Shown here piece by piece: positions 24,353 through 37,126 of a stretch of DNA of 64,000 bases. The position numbers were made by a program, and so were the translations under genes. The stretch's first letter is position 1, and each line of letters starts with the position of its first letter. The DNA comes from Roseateles sp. DAIF2 (GTDB lineage Bacteria > Pseudomonadota > Gammaproteobacteria > Burkholderiales > Burkholderiaceae_C): the NCBI RefSeq assembly GCF_015624425.1, contig NZ_CP049919.1, positions 5,456,001 through 5,520,000 of the forward strand. The letters are read 5' to 3'. The notes beneath the pieces are model-generated. The model was not told the origin of the DNA and did not search any database. It saw only the letters and a list, made by a program, of their open reading frames with translations.

Positions 24353-24913
24353 CTACAAGGACCGGGCTTCCTTGAAGCCGTAGAGGCTGGCCAGGATGCG
24401 GGTCGGGAACTGCAGCAGGGCCTCGTTGTACTGAGCCACCGCCTGGTTGAAGACCTGGCGCGAGAAGGCGCGCTGGCGCTCGATCAGCTTCAGCTCGTCC
24501 TGCAGCTCGCGCAGCTCGGCCTGCGAGGCCAGCTCGGCATGGTGCTCCACCAGCGAGGCCAGGCGCGTCACCGCGGCCGCATGCACCGCGGTGGCCACCG
24601 CCAGGCTGCCGACCGGATCGCCGGCATAGGGCCGGGCGCGCGCCGCCTGGGCCGCGGCCTGGGCCTCGGCCTGGGCGCCATCCAGCGCGTCGAAGGTGGC
24701 CTGCTCGTTGGGCAGCTGCGGGCGCAGCAGGGCCAGCAGCTTGCTGCAGGTCTCGGCGCGGGCGTTGAGCTGCTGGTCCAGCTGCAGATAGGCCTCGCCG
24801 ATCGCATTGCGCAGGCGCATCAGGCGGTTGTAGGCGCCGATGCCCCAGAACAGCAGCAGGCCCGCGACCAGCCAGCCGACCAGGGTCCAACCGCTGCCAC
24901 TGCCGCCGCTCAT
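24353..24913 (-). CDS. lemA: LemA-family protein
   Basis: The protein has 186 aa. One N-terminal transmembrane helix ([34 protein letters not shown]) leads into a long helical domain with the LemA pattern ([48 protein letters not shown]). Function is poorly defined; family members support membrane-associated sensing or protein quality control. Its start overlaps the queC stop by 4 nt. No TPM-domain gene accompanies it here, as often seen elsewhere. Confidence 0.85.
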   Translation of the reverse strand: MSGGSGSGWTLVGWLVAGLLLFWGIGAYNRLMRLRNAIGEAYLQLDQQLNARAETCSKLLALLRPQLPNEQATFDALDGAQAEAQAAAQAARARPYAGDPVGSLAVATAVHAAAVTRLASLVEHHAELASQAELRELQDELKLIERQRAFSRQVFNQAVAQYNEALLQFPTRILASLYGFKEARSL

Positions 24914-25650
24914 GCCGCGGCCGCCTTGGCGCTCAGGAACTCCTGGTGCCCGCGTGCGCGCAGCTCGCAGGCCGGGCAGCTGCCGCAGCCATAGCCCCAG
25001 GCCTGGCGCTGGCGGCGCTCACCCAGATAGCAGGTATGGGTGTGCTCGACGATCAGCTCGTTCAGCGCCGCGCCGCCGAGCGCCTCGGTCAGCGCCCAGG
25101 TCTCGGCCTTGGTGATGAACATCAGCGGCGTTTCCAGGGTCATCGGCGTGTCCAGGCCCAGGCTCAGCGCCACCTGCAGCGCCTTCAGCGTGTTGTCGCG
25201 GCAGTCCGGGTAACCGGAGAAATCGGTCTCGCACATGCCGCCGACCAGCACCGAGGCGCCGCGCCGGTAGGCCAGGGTCGCGGCAAAGGTCAGGAACAGC
25301 AGGTTGCGGCCCGGCACGAAGGTATTGGGCAGGCCGTTGGCCTGCAGCTCGATCGCACGCTCGTCCGTCAGCGCGGTGTCGGAGATCTGGCCCAGCAGGC
25401 TCAGGTCCAGCAGATGGTCCTCGCCCAGCTTGGGCGCCCAGGCCGGAAACTGCGCGACGAGCTCGCGGCGCACGGTCTGGCGGCAGTCCAGCTCGACGCG
25501 ATGGCGCTGGCCGTAGTCGAAGCCCAGGGTCTCGACCGCGGCATAGCGGTCCAGCGCCCAGGCCAGGCAGGCGGTGGAATCCTGGCCGCCGGAAAACAGC
25601 ACCAGGGCCTTGCGCTGGGTGGCGGCTTGAGGGGGAACGACAGCGGTCAT
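24910..25650 (-). CDS. queC: 7-cyano-7-deazaguanine synthase QueC
   Basis: The protein has 246 aa from the ATG at 25650 ([17 protein letters not shown]). The ATP-pyrophosphatase loop SGGQDST is at 20-26. Four Cys near the C-terminus ([25 protein letters not shown]) bind zinc. It makes preQ0 from 7-carboxy-7-deazaguanine for queuosine tRNA modification. Other queuosine genes are not in the window. It is divergent from the DUF4139 gene, with 74 nt between, and translationally coupled to lemA. Confidence 0.93.
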   Translation of the reverse strand: MTAVVPPQAATQRKALVLFSGGQDSTACLAWALDRYAAVETLGFDYGQRHRVELDCRQTVRRELVAQFPAWAPKLGEDHLLDLSLLGQISDTALTDERAIELQANGLPNTFVPGRNLLFLTFAATLAYRRGASVLVGGMCETDFSGYPDCRDNTLKALQVALSLGLDTPMTLETPLMFITKAETWALTEALGGAALNELIVEHTHTCYLGERRQRQAWGYGCGSCPACELRARGHQEFLSAKAAAA

Positions 25651-25724
25651 GATGATTCGGGATCGGAGGGCTCTTGCAGGGCCGCATGTTATGGTGGCCC
25701 GGCCCCATCCAGGAGGACAAGAGG

Positions 25725-27290
25725 ATGAAAAACATGCTGTTGCCGGTCGCCCTCGCGCTGGCATCCATCGCGGTCCAGGCCCAGGGCCGCATCGAACAGG
25801 TGCTGGTCTACCCGGGCGGCGCCACGGTCGAGCGCCTGGTGCCGGTCAAGGCCGGCCAGCAGCAGCTGCTGCGCATCGCCTGCCTGAGCGAGCGCTTCGA
25901 CGGCGATTCGCTGCAGATCCTGCCGGCCGAGGGCGTGGCGATTGGCGACATCACGGTGCAGAGCGCCGAGCGCGCCACCCAGCCCGACTGCGCCCGCTCG
26001 CCGCTGGACGAGCGCATCCGCGAGCTGGAGGCGCAGCGCAACGCGCTCGCCGCCGAGCTGGGCGCCCATGAGCTGGCGCTCGGCTATCTGAAGAACTACG
26101 GCAGCGCCGGCAGCAGCGCCGCCACCACGCCGATCGCCGGCACCGCCGAGCAGCTGCGCCGCAGCGGCCTGGAGACCCTGCAGCGCCAGCAGGCCCTGAA
26201 CCTGCGCAAGGAGGAGCTGGAGCGCCAGCTCGCACCACTGACCGCCGAGCGCGAGCGCCTGGTGCAGGCCAACCCGCGCCTGCGCACCCTGCTGGTCCGG
26301 CTGAACGCCGCGCGCGACACCGAGCTGCGCCTGAGCTACCGCCTGAATCAGGCCGGCTGGGAGCCGGTCTACCGCGCCTATCTGGACAGCGCCAGCGGCA
26401 AGGTCCGGCTGGAGCGCCATGCCCAGGTCGCGCAGAGCAGCGGCGAGGACTGGCGCGACGTGAAGCTGCGCCTCTCGACCACCCAGCCGCGCCAGGCCAG
26501 CGGTCTGCCGCCGCCGCGCCCCTGGACCCTGGACCTGCTGCCGCCGCCCTCGACCGAGCGCAGCGAGGCCCGCGTCGCCTATGCCGCCGCGCCGGCGCCC
26601 GCGCCGATGTCCGCGAAGGCCGTGGCCGAGGCCGACCTGGGCTTCGACGTCGGCGTGTTCCAGGGCGAGTTCGCCACCGAGTTCGCGGTGCCGGGCCGGG
26701 TGACGGTGACGGCCGATGGCCAGCGCATCGCGCTGGCGCTGGGCCAGGTGGCGCTCGATGCGCGGCTGCTGGCGCGCGCGAACCCGCGCAGCGATGCCGG
26801 CAGCGCCTATCTGGTGGCCGAGGCCAAGCGCCCGGCCGGCATCTGGCCCGCCGGCAAGCTGCAGCTCTACCGCGACGGCGCCTTCGTCGGCCAGAGCCAG
26901 CTGAATGTCGGCAGCCAGGAGCAGCTGGACCTGTACTTCGGCCGCGACGAGCTGCTGCGCATCAGCAGCGAGCCCGAGCAGCGCAACGCCGGCAGCACCG
27001 GCTTCGTCGGCTCGCGCGCCGAGCAGAAAGTCGCCCGCGCCTACCTGGTCGAGAACCTGCACCAGCGCCCCTTCACCGTGCAGATCCTGGAGGCGGCGCC
27101 GGTGCCGCGCCATGAGGACATCAAGGTCGAGGCCCGCTTCGAGCCGCAGCCCGCGGAGCGCGAATGGCGCAAGCAGCCCGGCATCGCGGCCTGGACCGTC
27201 GAGCTGGCCCCGGGCCAGCGCCAGCGCTTCAGCGCAGACTATGTGATCGGCTATCCGAAGGATGCTCGCATCACGGGGCTGCCGCGCTGA
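25725..27290 (+). CDS. DUF4139/MuiA-family exported protein
   Basis: The protein has 521 aa from ATG 25725, which has a strong AGGAGG Shine-Dalgarno. A signal peptide ([20 protein letters not shown]) is followed by a beta N-terminal domain, a long coiled coil (about 90-190; [42 protein letters not shown]) and the C-terminal DUF4139 domain ([38 protein letters not shown]). This is the mucoidy-inhibitor A layout. Role is unknown; envelope or exopolysaccharide functions have been proposed for relatives. Confidence 0.82.
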   Translation: MKNMLLPVALALASIAVQAQGRIEQVLVYPGGATVERLVPVKAGQQQLLRIACLSERFDGDSLQILPAEGVAIGDITVQSAERATQPDCARSPLDERIRELEAQRNALAAELGAHELALGYLKNYGSAGSSAATTPIAGTAEQLRRSGLETLQRQQALNLRKEELERQLAPLTAERERLVQANPRLRTLLVRLNAARDTELRLSYRLNQAGWEPVYRAYLDSASGKVRLERHAQVAQSSGEDWRDVKLRLSTTQPRQASGLPPPRPWTLDLLPPPSTERSEARVAYAAAPAPAPMSAKAVAEADLGFDVGVFQGEFATEFAVPGRVTVTADGQRIALALGQVALDARLLARANPRSDAGSAYLVAEAKRPAGIWPAGKLQLYRDGAFVGQSQLNVGSQEQLDLYFGRDELLRISSEPEQRNAGSTGFVGSRAEQKVARAYLVENLHQRPFTVQILEAAPVPRHEDIKVEARFEPQPAEREWRKQPGIAAWTVELAPGQRQRFSADYVIGYPKDARITGLPR

Positions 27291-27373
27291 GCGGCGCTGT
27301 GCAGACCCGGTCCCGCCAGCCGCCGGGCTCCGATGCGGTCTGCGAAGAAGCTTGGCGGGAATACCGACCAAGG

Positions 27374-28666
27374 TTAGGAGCGGATCTCGCCCTGCCCCAG
27401 CACCACCCATTTCATCGAGGTCAGCCCTTCCAGCCCCACCGGCCCGCGGGCGTGGAACTTGTCGGTGCTGATGCCGATCTCGGCGCCGAGGCCGTATTCG
27501 AAGCCATCGGCGAAGCGGGTGCTGGCGTTGACCATCACGCTGGCCGAATCGACCTCGCGCAGGAAGCGCATCGCCGATGCGTGGTTGGTCGTCAGGATCG
27601 CATCGGTGTGGTGCGAGCCGTAGCGGTTGATGTGCGCGATCGCCTCGTCCAGGCCGGCGACGATCTTGACGCTGATGACGGGCGCCAGGTACTCCTCGCT
27701 CCAGTCGGCTTCGGTGGCCGGCACGAGCTGGGCGCCGGCCACGTCCGACAGGATCGCCAGCGCGGCCGGGTCGGCGCGCATCTCGACGCCCTTGGCGGCG
27801 AAGACCGCGCCGATCCGCGGCAGGAAGGCGCGCGCCTGGGCCTCGTGCACCAGCAGCGATTCGGTCGCGTTGCAGGGGCTGTACTTCTGGGTCTTGGCGT
27901 TGTCGACCACCACCAGGGCCTGCTCCAGGTCCACCTCGGCATCGACATAGCTGTGGCAGTTGCCGTCCAGGTGCTTGATCACCGGCACCTTGGCCTCGGC
28001 CGAGATGCGCTCGATCAGGCCCTTGCCGCCGCGCGGAATGATCACGTCGACGAACTCCGGTGCGCTGATCAGGAGGCCCACCGCGGCGCGGTCGGTCGTG
28101 TCGATCAGCTGCACCGCGGCGCGCGGCAGGCCGGCCTCGGCCAGCGAATCGCCGACCAGCGCGGCCAGCGCCAGATTCGAATGGATGGCCTCGGAGCCGC
28201 CGCGCAGGATGCAGGCATTGCCGCTCTTGATCGCCAGCGAGGCGGCCTCGATCGTCACATTGGGCCGGCTCTCGTAGATCATGCCGAACACGCCCAGCGG
28301 CACGCGCATCTGGCCGACGCTGATGCCGGTCGGGCGGCGCTTGACGCCGGTGATCTCGCCGATCGGGTCCGGCATCGCCGCGATCTGCTCGCAGCCCTCG
28401 GCCACCGTGGCCAGCACCTTGTCGCTCAGGCGCAGCCGGTCCAGCATCGGGCCGGACAGGCCGGCCGCCTCGGCCGCGCCCAGGTCGCGCGCATTGGCCT
28501 CGGCCAGGGCCGGACCGGCCTCGCGCAGGCGGCGCGCCAGCGCCAGCAGCGCGCGGTTCTTGGCCGCCGTCGGCGCGGCGGCCATCAGGGTGGCGGCGAC
28601 GCGGGCCTGCCGGCCCAGGGTCTGCATATAGGCGGCGAGATCGGTGGTGCTGGAGCTGCTACTCAT
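27374..28666 (-). CDS. proA: Gamma-glutamyl phosphate reductase
   Basis: The protein has 430 aa from the ATG at 28666. It reduces gamma-glutamyl phosphate to glutamate semialdehyde with NADPH in proline synthesis. The catalytic Cys265 lies in [14 protein letters not shown]; cofactor and substrate segments ([46 protein letters not shown]) are typical. No proB is adjacent. Convergent with the DUF4139 gene; an imperfect hairpin (TCCCGCCAG ... CTTGGCGGGA) lies in the 83-nt gap. Confidence 0.95.
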   Translation of the reverse strand: MSSSSSTTDLAAYMQTLGRQARVAATLMAAAPTAAKNRALLALARRLREAGPALAEANARDLGAAEAAGLSGPMLDRLRLSDKVLATVAEGCEQIAAMPDPIGEITGVKRRPTGISVGQMRVPLGVFGMIYESRPNVTIEAASLAIKSGNACILRGGSEAIHSNLALAALVGDSLAEAGLPRAAVQLIDTTDRAAVGLLISAPEFVDVIIPRGGKGLIERISAEAKVPVIKHLDGNCHSYVDAEVDLEQALVVVDNAKTQKYSPCNATESLLVHEAQARAFLPRIGAVFAAKGVEMRADPAALAILSDVAGAQLVPATEADWSEEYLAPVISVKIVAGLDEAIAHINRYGSHHTDAILTTNHASAMRFLREVDSASVMVNASTRFADGFEYGLGAEIGISTDKFHARGPVGLEGLTSMKWVVLGQGEIRS

Positions 28667-28722
28667 GGTGGCGCCATTCTCGCCCAAGCCGCGCCGGCGC
28701 CGCGGCGCCGGGGGTTTTGCGC

Positions 28723-30531
28723 TCAGAGCTGCTGCAGCGCCGGCCCGCCCGGCGGGCCGAACCAGGCGCGCGCCAGCGCCGCGCGGGCCTCGCGCTCGGC
28801 GCGCGCATCGCCACGCTGCCGGTGCAGCTCGGCCAGCCCGGCCAGGGCCCAGCCGTTGTTGCGCACCCGCGCCAGCGAGCCGCGCAGCGCCGCCTCCGCC
28901 TCGTCCAGCCGGCCCTGGCGCAGGCGCAGCGCGCCGAGCGACTGGCGCAGCGGGTAGTACCAGTAGGGCGGCTCGATATAGGCCAGGCCGTCCTCGACCG
29001 CGATCGCCGCCTCGAAGGCCGCGGCGGCACCGTCCAGGTCGCCTCGCGCGTCGGCCAGGCGCGCGCCCGCCACCAGGCGCGCGGTCTGCACGATGGCCTG
29101 GGCCGGCACGCCCCAGGGCTCGAAGGGCTTGAACAGCTCCGTCTGCCGCTCCAACGCCGCCAGCGCCGCGATCTCGCGCTGCGCCGCCTCGACCTGCTGC
29201 AGCCGGGCCTGGGCGAGCGCGCGGGCATAGTGGTACATGGCCTGGACCAGCACCAGCCCCTCCGGCGGCGCCGGCAGGGCCAGGATGGTCTCGGGCGCGC
29301 TGAACTGCGCATGGGTCGTATAGGGCGCGGCCTTGATCGGCTGCAGGATCTCGAAGGCCCGCACCGTGTCCGCCGGCAGGGCCGCGTCGAGCTTGGCCGC
29401 CGCCTCGATCGCGGTGCGGCCGTCGCCGCCCATCTGCGCCGAGACCATCAGGAAATGGATGTTGTGCGGGTAGTAGGCCGAGCGGTACATCGGGTCCGAG
29501 GGCGAGCGCTGGAAGTAGCGCTCGTCGACCGCGATCGCCCGCCGGTTCGCCTCCAGCGATTCGCGGTACAGGCCGACGCGGTAGTAGATATGGGCCGGCA
29601 TGTGGACGATATGGCCGGCCCCGGGCATCAGCGCCGCCAGGCGGCGCGCATGCGGCAAGGCGCGCTCGGGCCGGGTCGAGGCCTCGACCGCATGGATGTA
29701 GAGATGGATCGCGCCGGCATGCTGCGGGTTGCGATTCAGCACCGTCTCCAGCGCGCGCAGGATCCCGGCCGCGCGGCCCTTGGGGCGGGCGCCGCCGGCC
29801 TCCCAGTAATCCCAGGGCTGGGTGTCCATCGCCGCCTCGGCGCTCAGCACCTGGATCAGATCATCCGCGGGGAAGCGCGCGGCCAGGCGCTGCATCGCGT
29901 CGGCATAGGCTAGGTCCAGCGTGGCGCGCTCGGCGGCCGGATCCGATGAGTAGCGCGCCTGCAGCGCCTCGATCAGCGCGCGCTCCCGGGGCGCCGCACC
30001 CGCCTTCAGCGCCACCGCGCGCGCCAGCGCGGCCAGGGCCGGTGCCTGCGCCTCGGGCGGCATCGGCGCGTTGATGTTCGGCCCCAGCACCAGGGCCTCG
30101 CCCCAGAAGCACAGTGCGCAGCGCGGATCCAGCGCCTGGGCGGCCTGGAAGGCGCGCTGCGCCTCCGCATGGTTGAAGGCGAAGGCCAGGCGCAGGCCCT
30201 GGTCGAAATAGGCCTGCACCCTCACGTCGGCGACACGCGCCAGCCGGTAGCTCATCCGGCCCAGGTCCTCGTAGAGCGGCACCGCGCCGGGCGCCGCCCG
30301 CATCGCCGCCGGCGGGAAGGGCTGGGTCTCGGGCTTGGCCGCCGCCGCCAGCAGCAGGCCCTGCAGCAGCCGCGGCGCCCCGCCACCGCCCGCGCTGCCG
30401 CACAGCGGCGCCAGCTCATCGGGCATGGCCGGATCGGCGGCTTCGGCCGCCCGGTCCAGCGCCGGGGGCAGCAGCAGGGCCGCGGCCGCCAGGGCCTGGA
30501 CCAGGGGAAGGAGCGAGGGGCGATGCGGCAT
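28723..30531 (-). CDS. Exported TPR-repeat protein
   Basis: The protein has 602 aa. The start at 30531 has a strong GGAGG Shine-Dalgarno. A signal peptide ([31 protein letters not shown]) precedes a long helical-repeat protein with tetratricopeptide-like pairs, for example [29 protein letters not shown] near 120-150 and several at the C-terminus. The central [15 protein letters not shown] and [12 protein letters not shown] segments, with conserved His, recur in this uncharacterised family of large periplasmic TPR proteins. It may be a scaffold; no enzymatic activity is evident. The frame is open antisense and upstream because of the extreme GC bias, but the start is clear. Confidence 0.8.
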   Translation of the reverse strand: MPHRPSLLPLVQALAAAALLLPPALDRAAEAADPAMPDELAPLCGSAGGGGAPRLLQGLLLAAAAKPETQPFPPAAMRAAPGAVPLYEDLGRMSYRLARVADVRVQAYFDQGLRLAFAFNHAEAQRAFQAAQALDPRCALCFWGEALVLGPNINAPMPPEAQAPALAALARAVALKAGAAPRERALIEALQARYSSDPAAERATLDLAYADAMQRLAARFPADDLIQVLSAEAAMDTQPWDYWEAGGARPKGRAAGILRALETVLNRNPQHAGAIHLYIHAVEASTRPERALPHARRLAALMPGAGHIVHMPAHIYYRVGLYRESLEANRRAIAVDERYFQRSPSDPMYRSAYYPHNIHFLMVSAQMGGDGRTAIEAAAKLDAALPADTVRAFEILQPIKAAPYTTHAQFSAPETILALPAPPEGLVLVQAMYHYARALAQARLQQVEAAQREIAALAALERQTELFKPFEPWGVPAQAIVQTARLVAGARLADARGDLDGAAAAFEAAIAVEDGLAYIEPPYWYYPLRQSLGALRLRQGRLDEAEAALRGSLARVRNNGWALAGLAELHRQRGDARAEREARAALARAWFGPPGGPALQQL

Positions 30532-30647
30532 GGCGGACCTCCTGGCCGGCGCGCGGGGTATGCCCGAGGGCGGCGCGCCGACTCGCATGGTGACGCCGCG
30601 GCGCGGCCGCGCCCATCCTCCGGGATAGGGGTGGTGCTGCCGGCCTC

Positions 30648-32060
30648 TCAGCGCGCCGGCAGCGGATAGGCCGCCAGGCTGGCGTGGCCGCCCTTCGAGA
30701 GCGCCTGCACGCCGAACACCACGTTGTCCTTGGAGACCGGCAGCCGCACCCGCTGCACCAGGCCGACATCGCGCGCCTGCTGCCAGACCGCCGATTCCGG
30801 ATGGCGCCAGACCACGCGGTAGCCGGCCACCGCCGGGTCGGCGCTGGCGGCCCAGCGCAGGGTGCTGTCGTTCGTCAGCTCGGTGGTCTCCAGCTCGACG
30901 CCGGCCGGCGGCGCCGGCGCGCGCGCCAGACTGGCCAGGCCGGCCAGGTTGATGCGCGCCACATCGGCCACATAGGAGAAATCGACGAACTCCGGCAGGT
31001 CGCCGTAGACCACGCCGTTCTCGGTGCGCAGGTTCTGGTGCTGGTGGGCGAAGTTCTCGAAGGGCTCGGTGAAGCGCACCGCCGCGTAGCCGCGCTCCAG
31101 AAAGGGCAGATGGTCGCCGCCGCGCAGATAGCGGTCGCGGCGCTGGATCAGGTTGACCGTGAAGCCCGGCAGGTAGCGCTCGCCGGTGGCCTTCAGATGC
31201 CGGCCCAGCTGGGCGGTCGGCAGGTCCTCGCCGCCGCCGGCCAGGGCCAGGCGCTGCAGCTGCTCGCGCGCGGCGTCGATCTGACGCTGCTCGGCCGCGT
31301 CGGCCGTGGCCGGCTGGTTGGCGCGCGCCTGCACCAAAAGGCGCAGCAGCGGGTCGTAGCCATCGGCGAACAGGCGCAGCTGCTTCGCATCGCGCTGGCC
31401 GGCATCGCCGCGCGGGCTGCCGACGATGTCGTTGGTGATCATCGCCTCGATGTTCAGGCCCTGGCGGCGCGCGTTGCGGGCCCATTGGGCGGCGCCCAGC
31501 AGGCCCTGCTCCTCGCCCGGCACGGCCATGAAGACCAGGGTGGCGTCGAAGGGGCGGTTCGCCATCACGCAGGCCAGCTCCATCACCGCGGCCACACCCG
31601 AGGCATCGTCGTTGGCGCCCGGCGCCGCGCCCTCGGCGTCCATCACCTCGCCGTTGCGCGAGTCGTAATGGCCGCTGACCACCAGCAAGCGGTCCTTGGA
31701 CGCGGCCGAGACGCCCGGCAAGGTCGCGACCACATTGACCAGGGTGGCCGCGCGCGGCATGCGGCGGCCGGCCGGCTCGACGAACTCGTCCATCGCCACC
31801 TGCAGCCGCCCACCCGCGGCGCGCGAACAGGCCTGCAGCTCGCGCTGGATCCAGCGCCGCGCGGCGCCGATGCCGCGGGTCTCGGACTCGGTTTCCGACA
31901 GGGTGTGGCGGGTCTCGAAGCCGACCAGGGCGCGGATGCGCTGCTCGATGCGCGCGGCCGAGACCTCGCCCAGCATGCGCTCGATCTCGGCATCCCGGGG
32001 CTGGGCCAGCGCCGCGCTGCCGCCGGCCAGCAGCGCCGCCAAGAGCAGAGGCCGCTTCAT
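30648..32060 (-). CDS. Exported M28-family zinc aminopeptidase
   Basis: The protein has 470 aa. A signal peptide (MKRPLLLAALLAGGSAALAQ) is followed by the M28 co-catalytic metallopeptidase domain: His131 (VVSGHYDSRNG), Asp151 (GANDDASGVAAVME), Glu183/184 (PGEEQGLLGA) and Asp211 (ITNDIVGS) fit the two-zinc site. A C-terminal fibronectin-III-like domain (about 375-470; DPAVAGYRVVWRHPES) may bind substrate or polymers. It releases N-terminal residues from peptides in the periplasm or medium. Its start overlaps the nitronate monooxygenase stop by 4 nt. Confidence 0.88.
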   Translation of the reverse strand: MKRPLLLAALLAGGSAALAQPRDAEIERMLGEVSAARIEQRIRALVGFETRHTLSETESETRGIGAARRWIQRELQACSRAAGGRLQVAMDEFVEPAGRRMPRAATLVNVVATLPGVSAASKDRLLVVSGHYDSRNGEVMDAEGAAPGANDDASGVAAVMELACVMANRPFDATLVFMAVPGEEQGLLGAAQWARNARRQGLNIEAMITNDIVGSPRGDAGQRDAKQLRLFADGYDPLLRLLVQARANQPATADAAEQRQIDAAREQLQRLALAGGGEDLPTAQLGRHLKATGERYLPGFTVNLIQRRDRYLRGGDHLPFLERGYAAVRFTEPFENFAHQHQNLRTENGVVYGDLPEFVDFSYVADVARINLAGLASLARAPAPPAGVELETTELTNDSTLRWAASADPAVAGYRVVWRHPESAVWQQARDVGLVQRVRLPVSKDNVVFGVQALSKGGHASLAAYPLPAR

Positions 32061-33157
32061 GCGCCCGCTCCCGGATACATGCGCGCCAGCGCCTCTTGCG
32101 CCAATCGACGCGTCAGCTCGCCCGAACCCAGGCCGCGCGGCGACAGCGGCGCCGCCTGGCCCGACCACAGCGACATGAAATCGCCCGAGCCCTGGGGCTC
32201 GCTCGCGGCGCGCAGCGGCGCCAGCGCGCCGCCGGCGGTCGGGAAGGCCGGGGGCAGCGTGGACATCGGCCCGAGCTCGCGCATCACCCGGTTGACGATG
32301 CCGCGCGCCGGCCGGCCGGTGAACAGATTGGTCAGCGCGGTGGTCTCGGCGTCCGGGCCCTCCAGCGCCGCGCGATGCGGTGCCGCCAGCTTGGCCTCGG
32401 GGGTGTAGAGATAGGCGCTGCCGATCTGCACCGCGGCCGCGCCGAGCGCGAAGGCCGCGGCGATGCCGCGCGCATCGGCGATGCCGCCGGTCGCGATCAC
32501 CGGCAGCCGGACCGCGTCGACCACCTGGGGCAGCAGCGCGAACAGCCCGACCTGGCTGTAGATCTCCTCGCTCAGGAACACGCCGCGATGGCCGCCGGCC
32601 TCGGAACCCTGCGCGATGATCGCGTCGGCGCCATGGACCTCCAGCCAGCGCGCCTCGGCCACCGTGGTCGCGGAGGCGATCACCGCCGCGCCCGCGGCCT
32701 TGACCCGCGCCAGCAGGGCCGGCTCCGGCAGACCGAAATGGAAGCTCACCACCTCGGGCCGGAACTCCTCGACCAGCGCGCAGGCGGCCGCATCGAAGGG
32801 GTTGCGGCCGCTGCTGGGAATCGGCGCGTCCGGATCCAGGCCCAGCTCCAGGTAATAGGGGCGCAGGCGCTCGCGCCAGGCCGATTCGCGCGCGGCATCG
32901 GGCGCCGGCGTGCGGTGGCAGAAGAAGTTCAGATTGATCGGCCTGGCGGTGGCGGCGCGGATCAGGCCCAGCTCGCGCCGCTGCTGCTCGGGCGTGAGCA
33001 GCGCGCAGGGCAGGGAGCCGAGGCCGCCGGCCTCGCTGACGGCGATCACCATCTCATGCTGGGTGGGCCCCGCCATCGGCGCCTGGATGATCGGCAGTTC
33101 GATGCCGAACAGCGCTTGGATGCGGGTATCGGGCCAGATCTTCTTGTCCATCGTCAT
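32057..33157 (-). CDS. Nitronate monooxygenase family flavoprotein
   Basis: The protein has 366 aa. The FMN-binding TIM barrel of the 2-nitropropane dioxygenase/NMO family begins IELPIIQAPMAGPTQHEM. The phosphate-binding VIATGGIADARGIAAAFALGAAAVQIGSAYLYT and the QGSEAGGHRG segment with the class I catalytic His are intact. It oxidises toxic alkyl nitronates such as propionate-3-nitronate. It lies 9 nt downstream of the GNAT gene and overlaps the M28 gene, forming one operon whose common theme is not clear. Confidence 0.85.
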   Translation of the reverse strand: MTMDKKIWPDTRIQALFGIELPIIQAPMAGPTQHEMVIAVSEAGGLGSLPCALLTPEQQRRELGLIRAATARPINLNFFCHRTPAPDAARESAWRERLRPYYLELGLDPDAPIPSSGRNPFDAAACALVEEFRPEVVSFHFGLPEPALLARVKAAGAAVIASATTVAEARWLEVHGADAIIAQGSEAGGHRGVFLSEEIYSQVGLFALLPQVVDAVRLPVIATGGIADARGIAAAFALGAAAVQIGSAYLYTPEAKLAAPHRAALEGPDAETTALTNLFTGRPARGIVNRVMRELGPMSTLPPAFPTAGGALAPLRAASEPQGSGDFMSLWSGQAAPLSPRGLGSGELTRRLAQEALARMYPGAGA

Positions 33158-33166
33158 GTCCTCTCG

Positions 33167-34027
33167 TCAGAACTCGCGCCGCATCAGCAGCTGGTGCAGC
33201 GGCAGCGGCGCAAAGCCCAGCGCGCGCAGCGCCGCGCCGCCCAGGTCGGCGCGCTGCAGCTGCGGCACGCGCAGGGTGGCCTGCGGGAACTCGGCGCGCA
33301 GCGCCTGCACGAGGGCGCGCGCATCGGCCTGCTCGGGGCCGGTGTCGATCAGGCTGGCGATCGCGATCTGCTGCTGCGCGTCCGGGCGGCCGAACATCAG
33401 CTGGGCCCGGCCCAGCTGCCAGGCGGTCATCCCCGTGGCCACGCGCAGCGCGACCGCGCCGACCTGCAGCGGCAGCCCGGCGATGCGCGCCTCGGCCGCC
33501 TCCAGCCAGGCCAGCGCCTCGGCCGGCGGGACGACACGGATCGCCGCGCCCGCGGCCGGCGCCACCACGCCGGGCGCGGCGACATGGCCCTGCAGCTCGT
33601 GCAGCGGCTCGAAGCCGCGGCCCCGGTACAGGCGCAGCGCGCGCTCGTTCTGCGCGAACACCTCCAGCTCCACCGCGCCCTGCCCCGCGGCCCGGGCGCG
33701 CTCGATGAAATCGTCCAGCAGGCGCGGCGCGGCGCCGCTGCCGCGCGCGGCCGGCAGCGCGCCCATGGTCGCCAGGCGCCAACACCCCGCGCGCGGCGCG
33801 ACGAAGGCAAAGGCCAGGATCTCGCCGTCGGCGCCCAGCGCCACCCGGCTCAGCGCCAGGTCCACGCCCTGGCGCGCGCGGAACTGCGGCCATTGCTCGA
33901 AGCCCAGCGTGAAGGGGCCGATCAGGTAGTCGGCGAAGGCCGCGATGAAGGCGGCATGCAGGCGCTCGGGGGCCGGCTCGCTGGCCGGGACCAGGGTCAG
34001 GTCTTGTGCGCTGGGGCGGCTGGTCAT
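33167..34027 (-). CDS. GNAT-family N-acetyltransferase
   Basis: The protein has 286 aa from the ATG at 34027. The N-terminal half is a GNAT fold: the acetyl-CoA loop region LATMGALPAARGSGAAPRLLDDFIERA, then VELEVFAQNERALRLYRGRGFEPLHELQG. The C-terminal half (about 165-286) looks like a second, degenerate acetyltransferase-like half lacking an obvious acetyl-CoA loop. Substrate unknown. It is first of a three-gene run with the monooxygenase and peptidase. Confidence 0.75.
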   Translation of the reverse strand: MTSRPSAQDLTLVPASEPAPERLHAAFIAAFADYLIGPFTLGFEQWPQFRARQGVDLALSRVALGADGEILAFAFVAPRAGCWRLATMGALPAARGSGAAPRLLDDFIERARAAGQGAVELEVFAQNERALRLYRGRGFEPLHELQGHVAAPGVVAPAAGAAIRVVPPAEALAWLEAAEARIAGLPLQVGAVALRVATGMTAWQLGRAQLMFGRPDAQQQIAIASLIDTGPEQADARALVQALRAEFPQATLRVPQLQRADLGGAALRALGFAPLPLHQLLMRREF

Positions 34028-34127
34028 CTCGATGTCCGGGAGGGGCGATGCGCCGATCCTCGCACGAGACGAAAGCCGGGCGCGGCGCCGGGCCATCCGG
34101 CGCGCGCTCGGCGCGCTCGGCGCGCGA

Positions 34128-35117
34128 TCAGCGCACCAGGGCCAGCAGGGCCAGCAGGGCCAGCCAGAGCGGCGCGGTCAGCACGAAGGCCAGGGTCGAG
34201 ATCACGGTGGCGGCGGTGACCTCCATCTCGCGGGTCTGGTAGCGCTGGGCGAAGATCAGCGCGTTCGAGCCGACCGGCAGCGCCGCCAGCATCACGATCA
34301 CCGCCAGCGGCTGGCCGGCCAGGCCGAAGCCCCAATGCGCGACCACCAGCACCAGGGCCGGCAGCAGGAACAGCTTCAGCCCCGCCAGGCCCAGCGCGCC
34401 GCGCCAGTCGCGCGGCCAGCCGTAATAGGCCAGCGACATGCCGATCAGGGTCAGGCACAGCGGCACGACGGCCGTGCCCAGCAGCTGCAGCACCTCGTCC
34501 AGCACCGCCGGCAGGCTCAGGCCCAGGCCGTTGAAGACGAGGCCGGCCACCACCGGCAGCACCACCGGATGGATCACCGTGTTGCGCATCGTGGTCAGCA
34601 AGGTCTGCTTCAGGCTCATGCCGGCCTGGGCGCGGGCCAGGTCATGCTCGACCAGCAGAGTCAGCACGCTCAGGATCACCAGCGCATGCAGGCTGACCAC
34701 CGTGATGTGCACCGCCAGGCCCGATTCGCCGAACACCCCGGCCGCCAGCGGCACGCCGATCTGCAGGGTGTTGCCGAAGCTGGCCGTGATCGCCTGCACG
34801 CAGGGAAGGGCCGGCTCGCTGCGCCCGGCGCCGCGCCAGCGCTGCACGCCGTAGACGATCAGGATCATCGCCAGCAGCGGCGCGAAGAAGGCGCTGACGG
34901 TCAGCCAGGGCATGCTGGCGAAATCGACCCGCGCGGTGGTGCGAAACAGCAGGGCCGGCACAAACAGGTAGAAGGCCGCGGCCGACAGCACCCGCGCCGG
35001 GTCGCCGCCCTGCCCGCCCGCATCGCGGCCGCCGAGCCAGCGCATATGGCCGACGAACCAGCCGATCGCCACCGTGATGAAGATCGCCAGCAGCTTGTAG
35101 AAAACCAACCAGGACAT
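34128..35117 (-). CDS. AEC-family auxin-efflux-carrier-like transporter
   Basis: The protein has 329 aa and about ten transmembrane helices arranged as two five-helix halves. Typical family segments are AAAFYLFVPALLFRTTARVDF, the glycine-containing broken helix SFGNTLQIGVPLAAGVFGESGL, and ALPVGSNALIFAQRY. AEC proteins move organic acids such as malate or malonate, or amino-acid derivatives, across the inner membrane. It is 100 nt upstream of the GNAT gene on the same strand and may be co-transcribed with it. Confidence 0.85.
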   Translation of the reverse strand: MSWLVFYKLLAIFITVAIGWFVGHMRWLGGRDAGGQGGDPARVLSAAAFYLFVPALLFRTTARVDFASMPWLTVSAFFAPLLAMILIVYGVQRWRGAGRSEPALPCVQAITASFGNTLQIGVPLAAGVFGESGLAVHITVVSLHALVILSVLTLLVEHDLARAQAGMSLKQTLLTTMRNTVIHPVVLPVVAGLVFNGLGLSLPAVLDEVLQLLGTAVVPLCLTLIGMSLAYYGWPRDWRGALGLAGLKLFLLPALVLVVAHWGFGLAGQPLAVIVMLAALPVGSNALIFAQRYQTREMEVTAATVISTLAFVLTAPLWLALLALLALVR

Positions 35118-35189
35118 GGCGGCAGTATCGCGCCGGGGGCGGCCGCGGCCGTGCGTGATCGCGCGTATGCGGCGCGGCGCCGTTTGGGT

Positions 35190-37043
<1,854 letters not shown>

Positions 37044-37126
37044 GCCTCTCCCTTTGCCTCCGCGCGCCACGCGCGGAAGTCCGGAGCGGAGTGTCGCCCA
37101 AAAACTAGGGAGCCCCGCCCCAGGGT

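Noticed and set aside
26590..26640. Short Ala/Pro codon repeats as a CRISPR- or satellite-like repeat
   Set aside because: These are low-complexity coding repeats (Pro-Ala linker); no spaced direct repeats typical of CRISPR occur anywhere in the window.
28690..28716. GC palindrome followed by GGGGGTTTT between proA and the TPR gene
   Set aside because: The T-tract is on the plus strand, whereas both flanking genes are transcribed from the minus strand, so it cannot terminate either.
28723..31485. A 920-codon minus-strand frame apparently joining the TPR protein to upstream coding sequence
   Set aside because: The in-frame upstream part is antisense/out-of-frame read of the M28 gene region. 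A GGAGG Shine-Dalgarno and signal peptide place the true start at 30531.
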